This document shows, in pieces, positions 1-6,932 of a stretch of DNA of 8,864 nt (the stretch's first letter is position 1; each line of letters starts with the position of its first letter). The position numbers and the translations under genes are program-made. Origin of the DNA: JBEINZ01 sp040377825 (GTDB lineage: Bacteria; Pseudomonadota; Alphaproteobacteria; Rhizobiales; Ancalomicrobiaceae); NCBI GenBank assembly GCA_040377825.1, contig JBEINZ010000128.1:1-8864 (forward strand). Reading direction: 5' to 3'. The notes beneath the pieces were generated by a model that had not been told where the DNA came from, ran no database searches, and saw nothing but the letters and a program-made list of their open reading frames with translations.

Positions 1-350
1 CGCGGTTTCCGATCCTCGGAGAAAGGCGTTCGCAGAAGGCCGGTCTGCTCTCCGGCGGCGAACAACAGATGCTCGCTATTGCCCGCGTGCTGATGGCCAA
101 ACCGAGATTGCTGTTGCTTGATGAACCTTCGCTTGGGCTCGCGCCCAAACTGATTGGCGTGGTGTTTCGCCTCGTCGAGGCCCTGCGTCAAGAGGGTCTC
201 ACCATCCTCTTGGTCGAACAGAATGTGCGCCAGTCCCTCGCTATTGCCGATCAGGGGGCAGTGCTTGCCAATGGCCGGCTCAGCGCAATCGGTCCTGCCG
301 CTGTCATCGCCAAAAGCGATATGATACGCAGTGCTTACTTGGCAGCTTAG
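1..350 (+). CDS. livF: LivF-like ABC transporter ATP-binding protein, C-terminal part (5' end outside window)
   Basis: This is the C-terminal part of an ATPase of the HAAT (branched-chain amino acid type) ABC family. It powers uptake through LivH/LivM permeases at the cytoplasmic face of the membrane. The first full codon is at position 3. The ABC signature LSGGEQQ is encoded at 48-68, and the Walker B motif LLLLDEPS follows about 16 residues later. The D-loop region (SLGLAPK) and the H-loop-like switch segment (ILLVEQN, with Gln in place of the usual His, as is typical of LivF) are also present. The Walker A half lies upstream of the window. An internal ATG at 69 falls inside the conserved domain, so it is not the start. 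The stop (348-350) overlaps the ribosome binding site of the permease, which indicates one operon. The true substrate could be an amino acid, an amide or urea, and cannot be decided from the ATPase. Confidence 0.93.
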   Translation, partial: RFPILGERRSQKAGLLSGGEQQMLAIARVLMAKPRLLLLDEPSLGLAPKLIGVVFRLVEALRQEGLTILLVEQNVRQSLAIADQGAVLANGRLSAIGPAAVIAKSDMIRSAYLAA

Positions 351-353
351 GAG
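349..353 (+). promoter_or_regulatory. Ribosome binding site of the LivH-like permease
   Basis: AGGAG overlaps the TAG stop of the upstream ATPase and lies 6 nt before the ATG at 360. It lies only 3 nt before the in-frame TTG at 357. This favours ATG 360 as the start and suggests translational coupling of the two genes. Confidence 0.7.
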
Positions 354-359
354 CCGTTG

Positions 360-1247
360 ATGGATATCGTGCTCCAGCAGATCGTCAATGCCGTCAGCCT
401 GGGTAGCATTTATGCACTGCTGGCGCTTGGGCTCGCCGTGGTCTTCTCGATCATCGGGCTGATCAATTTCGCGCATGGCGAAGTGATGACCATCGCCGGC
501 TATGGCGCGTTATTCGCGCTGACATTGGCCTCGCCGCTGCTGGCTGTCATAGCCTTTGCGATCATTGCCGCGGTGCTGGCTTCGCTCGCCATGGAGCGGA
601 TCGCCTTTCGGCCCTTGCGTGGCAGTGATGTGACAACGTTGCTGATCACAAGCTTCGCAGTGAGCGAAGTTATTAAGGTTCTGCTGCAGAACGGAATTTC
701 GGCGCGTGTGCAGGCCGTGATCCTCCCGGACTGGCTTTCTTCCACCGTCACGCTGGGGCCGATCCATATCGGCATGGCGCCGCTGTTGTCGATCCTTGTC
801 ACCCTCGCGGCACTGCTTGGCCTTGGCTGGTTCCTCACCAACACAATGGTAGGGCGGGCCATGCGCGCCGCAGCGGAGGATTTCGGCATGCTGCGGGCCG
901 TGGGCATGCCGGCCAACCGCATCGTTGCTACTGCCTTTGCCGTGGCGGGCGTGTTGGCCGCCATCGCGGCGATGATCTGGGTTTCGCTCCGTGGCTCGGT
1001 CGATCCGCTTATGGGGTTCGTACCAGTTCTCAAGGCCTTTATCGCCGTGGTCCTCGGCGGGCTTGGCAGCCTGCCGGGCGCCGTTGCAGGAGGGTTCTTG
1101 CTTGGCTGTATCGAGGTTGGCCTACAGGCGACCATTCCAGCGTCCGCCGCACCCTTCCGCGACGCCATCGCGCTGGCACTGGTCGTTGCCGTCTTGCTGA
1201 TCCGGCCCGACGGTCTGTTGCCGGCGGTCTCCGGAAAGCGGAGCTGA
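360..1247 (+). CDS. livH: LivH-like branched-chain amino acid type ABC permease
   Basis: This is an integral inner-membrane permease of the HAAT family, 295 residues, the normal length for LivH. It forms the translocation pore together with LivM and is driven by the LivG/LivF ATPases. Visible hallmarks are an N-terminal amphipathic/TM stretch (NAVSLGSIYALLALGLAVVF), the family signature SIIGLINFAHGE with TIAGYGAL, and a cytoplasmic loop GRAMRAAAED..MLRAVGM near residues 165-185 that contacts the ATPase. The glycine-rich GGLGSLPGAVAGG segment and the C-terminal LIRPDGLL motif are also present. About eight hydrophobic segments can be drawn. ATG 360 is chosen over TTG 357 because of the spacing to AGGAG at 349-353. 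The gene is intact, but its usual partner permease is missing downstream, so this copy may not form a complete transporter unless livM lies elsewhere. Confidence 0.93.
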   Translation: MDIVLQQIVNAVSLGSIYALLALGLAVVFSIIGLINFAHGEVMTIAGYGALFALTLASPLLAVIAFAIIAAVLASLAMERIAFRPLRGSDVTTLLITSFAVSEVIKVLLQNGISARVQAVILPDWLSSTVTLGPIHIGMAPLLSILVTLAALLGLGWFLTNTMVGRAMRAAAEDFGMLRAVGMPANRIVATAFAVAGVLAAIAAMIWVSLRGSVDPLMGFVPVLKAFIAVVLGGLGSLPGAVAGGFLLGCIEVGLQATIPASAAPFRDAIALALVVAVLLIRPDGLLPAVSGKRS

Positions 1248-1254
1248 GAAACAG

Positions 1255-1302
1255 ATGGCGCTGGCCCATGAAGAGAAGGGGCCTGTTATACCTGCCGGGT
1301 AA
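1255..1302 (+). other. Possible 5' stub of a lost second permease gene (livM)
   Basis: A 15-codon reading frame starts with ATG 7 nt after the livH stop and ends in TAA at 1300-1302. The encoded peptide is MALAHEEKGPVIPAG. LivM normally follows LivH at this spacing, and LivM proteins commonly begin with a short charged cytoplasmic tail before the first membrane segment. This could therefore be the remaining N-terminus of a livM gene cut off by a rearrangement. No membrane segment follows in any frame. It could equally be a chance short frame, because nothing in 15 residues is diagnostic. Confidence 0.25.
1282..1297 (+). repeat. Left copy of an imperfect inverted repeat flanking the broken-gene segment
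   Basis: The 16 bases CCTGTTATACCTGCCG match the minus-strand reading of 2664-2679 at 13 of 16 positions, including an 8-base exact core, ATACCTGC. The two copies read inward toward each other and bracket the region holding the LysR and recombinase remnants. They could be worn ends of a mobile element or a recombination site, or they could be coincidence. Confidence 0.3.
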
Positions 1303-1323
1303 CGAGCATTTTGGCAAATTATT

Positions 1324-1337
1324 CCGAGGAACCTCGG
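1324..1337. repeat. Short palindrome in the livH / LysR-remnant gap
   Basis: CCGAGG and CCTCGG form perfect 6-base arms around AA. As RNA, this would give a 5-base-pair stem with a 4-base loop. On the minus strand it is followed by AATAATTT, so it might once have been a weak terminator for the LysR gene. There is no proper T-run on either strand, so a terminator call is not supported. Confidence 0.3.
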
Positions 1338-1359
1338 TGGCAATGCGATGTCCAAGCGG

Positions 1360-2027
1360 CGCCCTTTTAACCATCGCTGGTTTTGATCCAGACCCATGGG
1401 TTTAAACCGCGCCCCGTGTTTGCCGGAGACGTTCGTTTGTTGGACTTGGTCATGACGAGCAAGACGCATCTGATCAATCGTCTCACCATCTTCGTGCCAA
1501 TCAGCTGGTATTGCCGCAAAAAGGCCACCAACCAGAACTCGCCAAACATCAACGCCTGTGGGCAGTTCTCGCGCGCGGATCAGGCCAAGCTGAACGGACC
1601 CATCCTGAACCGCCTCGACGATTTGGCCGGCGTTCGGCAGGGTCAAGGCGAGTTGCAGATCAGGAGTTAACACTCGAAACGCCGTCAAAATGGGTTGGAT
1701 GTAACCGAACGACAAAGCCAGATCCAATCCCACCACGAGGCGATCGGCCTTTGCCGGCAGGCACGATCGAGCCTTCAGCGAAAGTCCGTCGACTGCGTCG
1801 AGAAGCGAGTTAACTTCGGGCGTCAAATGTTCGCCAACCAGCGTCATCAACCTCGCACCGGTTGACCGCCGATCGAAAAGCCTAGCGCCGATGCTGTTCT
1901 CAAATTCTTGAACATTGCGACTGATCGCCGATTGCTGCAAACCGAGTCATTCACCTGCGGTCCGGAAACTGCCCGCCTCGACGTCGGCGATCACGTCACG
2001 CCTCTGAGGTAGAGAAACCGCCATCAT
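1360..2027 (-). pseudogene. LysR-family transcriptional regulator, disrupted (in-frame stop and lost C-terminus)
   Basis: Reading from the ATG ATG at 2027-2022, the frame gives a LysR N-terminus: SLPQRRDVIADVEAGSFRTA, then GE-stop-LGLQQSAISR, then VQEFENSIGARLFDRR. This is the winged helix-turn-helix that binds DNA. The stop is TGA at 1947-1949, exactly where family members usually carry an Arg codon; CGA to TGA is a single transition. The effector-binding domain continues (VVGLDLALSFGYIQPIL, QLGLIRA, LFAAIPADWHEDG) to roughly 1400. Recognisable LysR sequence then fades, and the frame runs on antisense into livH, so the last 60-80 residues of a normal protein of about 300 residues are missing. 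A TTG at 1940 could restart translation but would leave out half of the DNA-binding helix. The 3' boundary is approximate. The gene is very probably non-functional. Confidence 0.8.
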
Positions 2028-2328
2028 CCACCTGATCGCTCAATTTTTTGCGCCGTCCAATCTCGGATCGTTTGGTCAGTTTGTAGAGCTAACATGGCAA
2101 AAATTGTATGTGTCTGACCGCGACGCGCATTTCCGAGCGGTCATTCGCTATCATATCGACGACGTAGTCCGCAGGTTCAGCATCCGCTGAAACATTCCAT
2201 CGATGGCCGCAAGCGGGAATGCCCTAATTGATCTTCGCGGGTCTTCATTTTCAGATTTGCATTTTGTCTGCTTGTCTTCGAACATTTGGGGGTAGCGAAT
2301 TGCAGATCGGACTTTGAGGGCCCATGAT
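2028..2328. other. Gene-free stretch between the LysR and recombinase remnants
   Basis: I see no credible gene here on either strand. It contains an AT-rich inverted pair, CAATTTTTTGC at 2041-2051 and GCAAAAATTG at 2097-2106, just upstream of the former LysR start, where an autoregulatory or divergent promoter would be expected. It also has a 7-base inverted repeat, TGACCGC (2115-2121) and GCGGTCA (2137-2143), with a 15-nt loop, and a 10-base palindrome CCATCGATGG at 2197-2206. None is followed by a T-run. No tRNA-like fold or attachment site could be recognised. Confidence 0.5.
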
Positions 2329-2660
2329 CTAATTCAGGCCATCGGGCAAGTTTTCATTGTTTGGAACAGCTGATGGTGCCCGGCTCATCGCGCTCGAAAT
2401 TGTGGATCCGATAGCTTCGGAAGCCATGCGAAGCGGATCGTTGTCCAAATGAGCGTATCGCGCCGTTGTTGCGGACTGGCTGTGACCCAGCAGTTTAGCG
2501 ATAATGGGTGGGCCCATGCCGCTGCCAGCGCCAACGCTTGAAAAGCTGTGACGAAGATCATGGATACGCAGCCGTACCAGGCTTGCGGCCTTTGTCACAA
2601 GCGCCCATGGGCGCTTCAGATCAATTCGGGGCTTTTCAACGGTCCTGCTGTCGGCGTCGA
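2329..2660 (-). pseudogene. Tyrosine recombinase (phage-type integrase), C-terminal fragment
   Basis: The frame ending in TAG at 2329-2331 encodes the end of a tyrosine-recombinase catalytic domain: KPRIDLKRPW, then RIHDLRHSFSS with the conserved HxxR box, then KLLGHSQSATTARYAHL with the third-position histidine and the nucleophilic tyrosine, and a tail of about 40 residues. These enzymes cut and rejoin DNA at attachment sites of phages and genomic islands. Only about 110 of the expected 350-400 residues are present. The N-terminal SAM-like DNA-binding domain and the first catalytic arginine are missing. Similarity starts near 2640-2660, about 20 nt beyond the stop of the carboxylase gene, so the 5' part was lost at that junction. 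No ribosome binding site or sensible start precedes it. It is a relic, not an active integrase. Confidence 0.8.
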
Positions 2661-2663
2661 CAT

Positions 2664-2679
2664 CCGCAGGTATGGCAGG
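2664..2679 (-). repeat. Right copy of the imperfect inverted repeat, at the carboxylase/recombinase junction
   Basis: Read on the minus strand, this is CCTGCCATACCTGCGG, matching 1282-1297 in 13 of 16 positions. It starts 2 nt past the TGA of the carboxylase gene, where recombinase sequence takes over. It also contains an internal CCTGC direct repeat. Its position at the breakpoint is what makes it notable; the match alone could be chance. Confidence 0.3.
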
Positions 2680-2681
2680 GG

Positions 2682-5600
2682 TCAGCCGATGACCGCGATC
2701 GTATCGCCCATCCGCAGGGTCTGGCCCTTGCCGCATCTGATCTCGGTGACGGTCCCGGCGACGGGCGCGACAATGTCCATTTCCATCTTCATGGACTCCA
2801 CGACCACGATCGGCTGCCCTGCCTCGACCCGCTCGCCTTCGGCCGCCAGGATCTTCCAGACGGTGCCGGAGACATGGGCCGATACGGCCGTTGCACCAGG
2901 GGGCAGCGCGTTGCCAAGGCCGAGTGCGGTTGCGCCATCGTCGGAGGTAAAGCTGTCAAGCCCGCGTGCCTTCCAGTCGGCCCGTTCGAGCTCGAAGGCG
3001 GCCTGCTGGCGTGCCTTGAAGGCGGCAATCGCGGTGTCATTGTCGGCCAGGAAGCGGGCGTAGTCGCGGAAAGAAAGGGTGGTTTCCTCGATCTTCAGCG
3101 AATAGCGGCCGTGGGGAAACGCATCGCGCGCGTCCGCAAGGTCTGCCTCGCTGACTGGAAAGAAGCGTATCCGGTCGAAGGCCCGGAGCAGCCAGGGATG
3201 ACCGGGGATGAATTCCTTCGTCTGCCGCCAGGCGTTCCACATCTGGATGGTCCGGCCGAACAGTTGGTAACCGCCCGGCCCTTCCATGCCGTAGACGCAG
3301 AGATAGGCACCGCCGATGCCGACTGCGTTCTCCGGCGTCCAGGTGCGGGCCGGATTGTATTTGGTCGTTACCAGCCGGTGGCGCGGATCGATCGGGGTGG
3401 CGACCGGCGCCCCCAGATAGACGTCGCCTAGGCCCAGCACCAGGTAGTCGGCGGCAAAGACGATGTCGCGGACCTCGTCGATGGAGCCAAGTCCATTGAT
3501 GCGCCGAATGAATTCGATGTTGTCAGGGCACCAGGGCGCATCCGGCCGGACCAGCTCCTGATACTTGCGCATGGCCAACTGCACCGACGGGTCGTTCCAC
3601 GATAGCGGCAGATGCACGATGCGCGACGGCACCGTGACATCTTCGGCCGCCGGCAGCGTTGCCTCGATCTCGGCGAGCACGGCGATGAGCCGGCTGCCGC
3701 TCAGGATGCTGCTGTCGAAGTGCACCTGCAGCGAGCGGATGCCGGCGGTCAGTTCGATGATGCCGGGCAAGTGCCGCACCGAAAGCGCCGACGCCAGCAG
3801 ATGAATCCTCAGCCTTAAGGCCAGATCCAGCGTCATCGGCCCGTATTCCACCAGCAGGTTGTCGTCGCCGGCGCGTCGGTAGACCACCGGCACGGGGCCG
3901 TTCAGCCGCGTCGCCAGGATCGGGCTTTGCACGCTGCGGCCATTGGCAAGCGATAGTCCGGCCAGCGGCGTCGATGATGCGCGCGTGGTGTCGACAAAGC
4001 CTTCGGCAGGCACGAAGCGCACGCTGTCGCCCGGCTTCATCTGGCCGATCATCCAGAGATCGTCATTGGCGATGACCACGGGGCAGACGAAGCCGCCGAG
4101 GCTGGGTCCGTCCGGACCGAGGATGATCGGCATGTCGCCCGTGAAATCGATGGCACCGATGGCGTAGGCGGTGTCATGGATGTTGGACGGGTGCAGCCCA
4201 GCTTCGCCGCCGTCCTTGCGCGCCCAGCGCGGTCGTGGCCCGATCAGGCGCACACCGGTGCGGGCGCTGTTGAAATGCACATCGTAGTCGGCAGTGAACA
4301 GGTCCTCGATGTCGGCCGGATCGAAGAAATCCGGTGCGCCGTGCGGTCCTGAGCGGACCGTTACGTCCCAGCGCCGGCCAATCTGCGGTAGGGTATCGGT
4401 TGCGGCCGGCTGCGCCGCGCCGACCGGGCCAACCGCGATCTTCAGCACGTCGCCGGCCCTGAGCGTGCCGGTGGCATGGCCACCGAAGCGGCCGAGCGCG
4501 AAGGTCGCCTTGGCGCCGAGGGTCTCCGGCGCATCGATACCGCCGGCCACGGCCAAATAGGTGCGTTGCCCCGGTCCGTCGATAGAACCGATTGCCAGCG
4601 TCTGGCCGCTCGCGACCGCAACCGGCTCGAAATAGGGCAGGGGACGACCGTCCAGCAACGCGGTCATGCGCGCGCCGGAGAGCGCAATCGTCGCCGGCGC
4701 ATGGAAGCGCAGGGTCGGGCCGGTCAAGGTCATTTCCAGTACGGCCGCGTGCTCGTCGTTGCCGACGATTGCGTTGGCCAGCCGGTGCGAGCGGGAATCC
4801 ATCGGTCCAGATGGTGGCACGCCGATGGGCCACAGGCCGAGCCGGCCGGGCCAGTCCTGCAGGCTCGACTGCGTCCCCGGCGCCACAACCTCGATGGCGC
4901 GAGAGGCAAAGGCAAACCGCTTGAGGACATCGGTCGCGACCCGACCGCTGGTGAATTCGGGTGTCGCGGCAATGGCCCTGAGGTAATCGAGATTGGTTTC
5001 CAGCCCATGGATGGCGGTTGCGGCGAGGGCGGCCTGCAGCCTGTCGATCGCCTCGACGCGGGTTGCGCCCGACACGATCACCTTGGCGATCATCGGATCA
5101 TAGTTGGCGCCTATGTCCGTCCCGACCTCGATCCACGTATCGACGCGGGCGCCTGGCGGCCAGTCGAGCGCGGTGACCAGTCCCGTCGACGGGCGGAAGT
5201 CGGCCTGTGGGTTCTCCGCGTAGATGCGCACCTCCACCGCTGCCCCAAGCGGAGACAGATCCCGCACCGGTGGCACGAATTCGCCGGCCGCCTGCAGCAC
5301 CATCCATTCCACCAGATCGATGCCGAAGACGGCTTCCGTAACCGGATGTTCGACCTGCAGGCGTGTGTTGACCTCTAGGAAATAGAAATCCTCGCGCGCC
5401 ACATCGTAGATGAACTCGACGGTGCCTGCGGATTCATAGGCGACCGCTTCGCCAAGCCGCCGCGCTGCTGCATGCATTCGTTGCCGGATCGCATCCGAAA
5501 GTCCGGGTGCCGGCGTTTCCTCGACGACCTTCTGATTGCGCCGCTGCAGCGAACAGTCCCGTTCACCGAGCGTCAGCACACGACCGTCGCCGTGGCCGAA

Positions 5601-6236
5601 GATCTGCACCTCGACATGGCGTGCCTCGGAAACGAAGCGCTCGAGGAACACCCGCGCGTCGCCGAAACTGGCGCCGGCCATGCGCTGCACCGTATCGAAT
5701 TTTGCGATCAGCTCGGCGTCGTCATGGCAGAGCTGCATGCCGATGCCGCCGCCGCCGGCCGTGCTCTTCAACATGACCGGATAGCCGATCGACGCCGCCG
5801 CCGCGATGGCGTCTGCGCTTGACGCGAGAAGCCCGCTGCCGGGCAACAGCGGAATACCGCAGGTGGCGGCAATGTCGCGCGCCGTATGCTTCAGCCCAAA
5901 CCCGCGCAGATGCTCCGGTCGCGGTCCGATGAAGCGGATGCCCTCGGCGGCCAGCCGCTCGGCAAAGCCGGCATTTTCCGACAGGAATCCATAGCCGGGA
6001 TGCACGGCGTTGGCGCCAGTGGCACGGCAGGCGGTAAGGATGGCCTCGACGTTGAGATAGCTGTCCTTGGCCGGTGGCGGACCGACACGCACGGCCTCAT
6101 CTGCGTCGAGCACCGGTCGGGTGAACCGGTCGGCGTCGGAATAGACGGCAACCGAGGCGATCCCCATCCGGCGCAAAGTCCGGATGATCCGGCCGGCGAT
6201 CTCGCCCCGGTTGGCAATCAGTACCTTGGTGAACAT
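2682..6236 (-). CDS. uca: Biotin-dependent urea/guanidine carboxylase
   Basis: This cytoplasmic enzyme of 1184 residues (family about 1200) carboxylates urea to allophanate, or guanidine to carboxyguanidine, using ATP and bicarbonate. Residues 1-445 form the biotin carboxylase: IANRGEIA at 7-14, ATP-site Lys116, glycine-rich loop AGGGGIGM at 160-167, CSLQRRNQK at 228-236, and catalytic EVNTRLQVEHP at 288-298. Residues about 446-760 are KipA-like (APGTQSSLQDWPGRLG, GVPPSGPMDS, LGPDGPSLGG). Residues about 780-1005 are KipI-like (YGPMTLDLALRLR, PDNIEFIRRINGL, YGMEGPGGYQLFGRT); together these two parts make the carboxyltransferase. Residues 1118-1184 are the biotinyl domain, with Lys1150 in ESMKME where many carboxylases have EAMKM. 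All catalytic parts look intact. ATG 6236 lies 3 nt past the preceding gene, with only a weak GGTG-type ribosome site, so translation is probably coupled. Two DUF1989 genes upstream favour guanidine as substrate, but urea is not excluded. Allophanate hydrolase, often downstream or fused, is absent. Confidence 0.95.
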   Translation of the reverse strand: MFTKVLIANRGEIAGRIIRTLRRMGIASVAVYSDADRFTRPVLDADEAVRVGPPPAKDSYLNVEAILTACRATGANAVHPGYGFLSENAGFAERLAAEGIRFIGPRPEHLRGFGLKHTARDIAATCGIPLLPGSGLLASSADAIAAAASIGYPVMLKSTAGGGGIGMQLCHDDAELIAKFDTVQRMAGASFGDARVFLERFVSEARHVEVQIFGHGDGRVLTLGERDCSLQRRNQKVVEETPAPGLSDAIRQRMHAAARRLGEAVAYESAGTVEFIYDVAREDFYFLEVNTRLQVEHPVTEAVFGIDLVEWMVLQAAGEFVPPVRDLSPLGAAVEVRIYAENPQADFRPSTGLVTALDWPPGARVDTWIEVGTDIGANYDPMIAKVIVSGATRVEAIDRLQAALAATAIHGLETNLDYLRAIAATPEFTSGRVATDVLKRFAFASRAIEVVAPGTQSSLQDWPGRLGLWPIGVPPSGPMDSRSHRLANAIVGNDEHAAVLEMTLTGPTLRFHAPATIALSGARMTALLDGRPLPYFEPVAVASGQTLAIGSIDGPGQRTYLAVAGGIDAPETLGAKATFALGRFGGHATGTLRAGDVLKIAVGPVGAAQPAATDTLPQIGRRWDVTVRSGPHGAPDFFDPADIEDLFTADYDVHFNSARTGVRLIGPRPRWARKDGGEAGLHPSNIHDTAYAIGAIDFTGDMPIILGPDGPSLGGFVCPVVIANDDLWMIGQMKPGDSVRFVPAEGFVDTTRASSTPLAGLSLANGRSVQSPILATRLNGPVPVVYRRAGDDNLLVEYGPMTLDLALRLRIHLLASALSVRHLPGIIELTAGIRSLQVHFDSSILSGSRLIAVLAEIEATLPAAEDVTVPSRIVHLPLSWNDPSVQLAMRKYQELVRPDAPWCPDNIEFIRRINGLGSIDEVRDIVFAADYLVLGLGDVYLGAPVATPIDPRHRLVTTKYNPARTWTPENAVGIGGAYLCVYGMEGPGGYQLFGRTIQMWNAWRQTKEFIPGHPWLLRAFDRIRFFPVSEADLADARDAFPHGRYSLKIEETTLSFRDYARFLADNDTAIAAFKARQQAAFELERADWKARGLDSFTSDDGATALGLGNALPPGATAVSAHVSGTVWKILAAEGERVEAGQPIVVVESMKMEMDIVAPVAGTVTEIRCGKGQTLRMGDTIAVIG

Positions 6237-6239
6237 GGG

Positions 6240-6920
6240 CTACACCGTCGCCGTATCGAACACGAGGACCTGGACCGGGGTCGGGTTGAAGCCGTTGCAG
6301 GGATTGTTGATCTGCGGACAGTTGGAAATGACGGCGATCACGTCCATTGTCATCAGGATGTCCACATGATCACCGGGGTGCGATACGCCATCGACGATGG
6401 CAAGCTTTCCGTCCGGCTCGATCGGTACGTTCATGAAAAAGTTGATGTTGGGCACGATGTCGCGCTTGGTCATGCCGTGCTTGGCGACTTCAAGGATGAA
6501 GTTCTCCCGGCAGGCATGCATGTAGCGGGTCTGGTGGCCGAAGCGGACTGTATTGGCCTCGCAGCTGCAGGCGCCGGCTGACGTATCGTGGCGGCCGCAG
6601 CTGTCGGCGATGACCACGCCCATCGAGCGGCCCTGGCTTGAGATCAGCCGCGTACCCGTCGTCACATAGGGCGATGCCTGCATCAGGATCGTATCCTGCG
6701 CGCTGTAGCGCTCGGATGTGTCGGCGGCATTGTAGAACAGCGTATCCACGGCCTGGCAGCCTTCGAGATCGACGATCCGGAGGATTTCGCCCTTGCGGAT
6801 GAGGCGCGACCACGGCCGATTGGCCGGGATCGTGAAGTCATAAACAGGCTCGACGGTATTCAGCCCCGGGGCGGCGAAGAACGGCTTGCTGTCGGTGGCC
6901 TGGACGGTCGGTTCAGTCAT
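6240..6920 (-). CDS. Urea carboxylase-associated protein 2 (DUF1989; probable carboxyguanidine deiminase subunit)
   Basis: This soluble DUF1989 protein has 226 residues. Family signatures are KGEILRIVDLEGCQAVDTLFYNA (residues 43-66, seen as overlapping short blocks), SERYSAQDT, GTRLISSQGRSM, SCGRHDTSAGACSCE (107-121), and KHGMTKRDIVPNINFFMNVP. The C-terminal SNCPQINNPCNGFNPTPVQVLV completes the set. The His111-Asp112 and Cys118/Cys201 positions are the likely metal-site or catalytic residues by family conservation. Paired DUF1989 proteins next to guanidine carboxylase are known as CgdA/CgdB, a heteromeric carboxyguanidine deiminase yielding allophanate. Which subunit this is cannot be said with certainty. 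The frame is open further upstream to 7106, but that overlaps the preceding gene; ATG 6920 has GAGGAG 6 nt before it and starts the conserved length. It is the second gene of the operon, 10 nt after the first and 3 nt before the carboxylase. Confidence 0.9.
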   Translation of the reverse strand: MTEPTVQATDSKPFFAAPGLNTVEPVYDFTIPANRPWSRLIRKGEILRIVDLEGCQAVDTLFYNAADTSERYSAQDTILMQASPYVTTGTRLISSQGRSMGVVIADSCGRHDTSAGACSCEANTVRFGHQTRYMHACRENFILEVAKHGMTKRDIVPNINFFMNVPIEPDGKLAIVDGVSHPGDHVDILMTMDVIAVISNCPQINNPCNGFNPTPVQVLVFDTATV

Positions 6921-6926
6921 GGCGCG

Positions 6927-6932
6927 CTCCTC
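6927..6932 (-). promoter_or_regulatory. Ribosome binding site fixing the start at 6920
   Basis: On the minus strand GAGGAG overlaps the TGA of the upstream gene (6931-6933) and lies 6 nt before ATG 6920. It decides the start against the longer open frame and implies stop-start coupling. Confidence 0.75.

Noticed and set aside
1348..1386. Short frame MSKRRPFNHRWF, faintly reminiscent of the start of some transposases
   Set aside because: It stops after 12 residues, with no continuation in any frame. It is too short to support a transposase remnant.
1122..1940. A 272-codon minus-strand frame that looks like a full LysR-length gene
   Set aside because: Only the part above about 1400 resembles LysR. 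The rest runs antisense into the conserved end of livH, and the start is a TTG inside the helix-turn-helix just after a stop codon.
2508..3431. Plus-strand frame of 307 codons opposite the carboxylase
   Set aside because: It is antisense to well-conserved carboxyltransferase and biotinyl sequence. It is low-complexity, with no recognisable domain and no ribosome site; a GC-rich shadow.
4476..5378. Plus-strand frame of 300 codons opposite the carboxylase
   Set aside because: It mirrors the KipA-like and biotin carboxylase domains. Its Arg/Gly/Asp-rich composition is typical of shadow frames.
5886..6581. Plus-strand frame of 231 codons across the carboxylase start and second DUF1989 gene
   Set aside because: It spans two real minus-strand genes in antisense and has no family resemblance.
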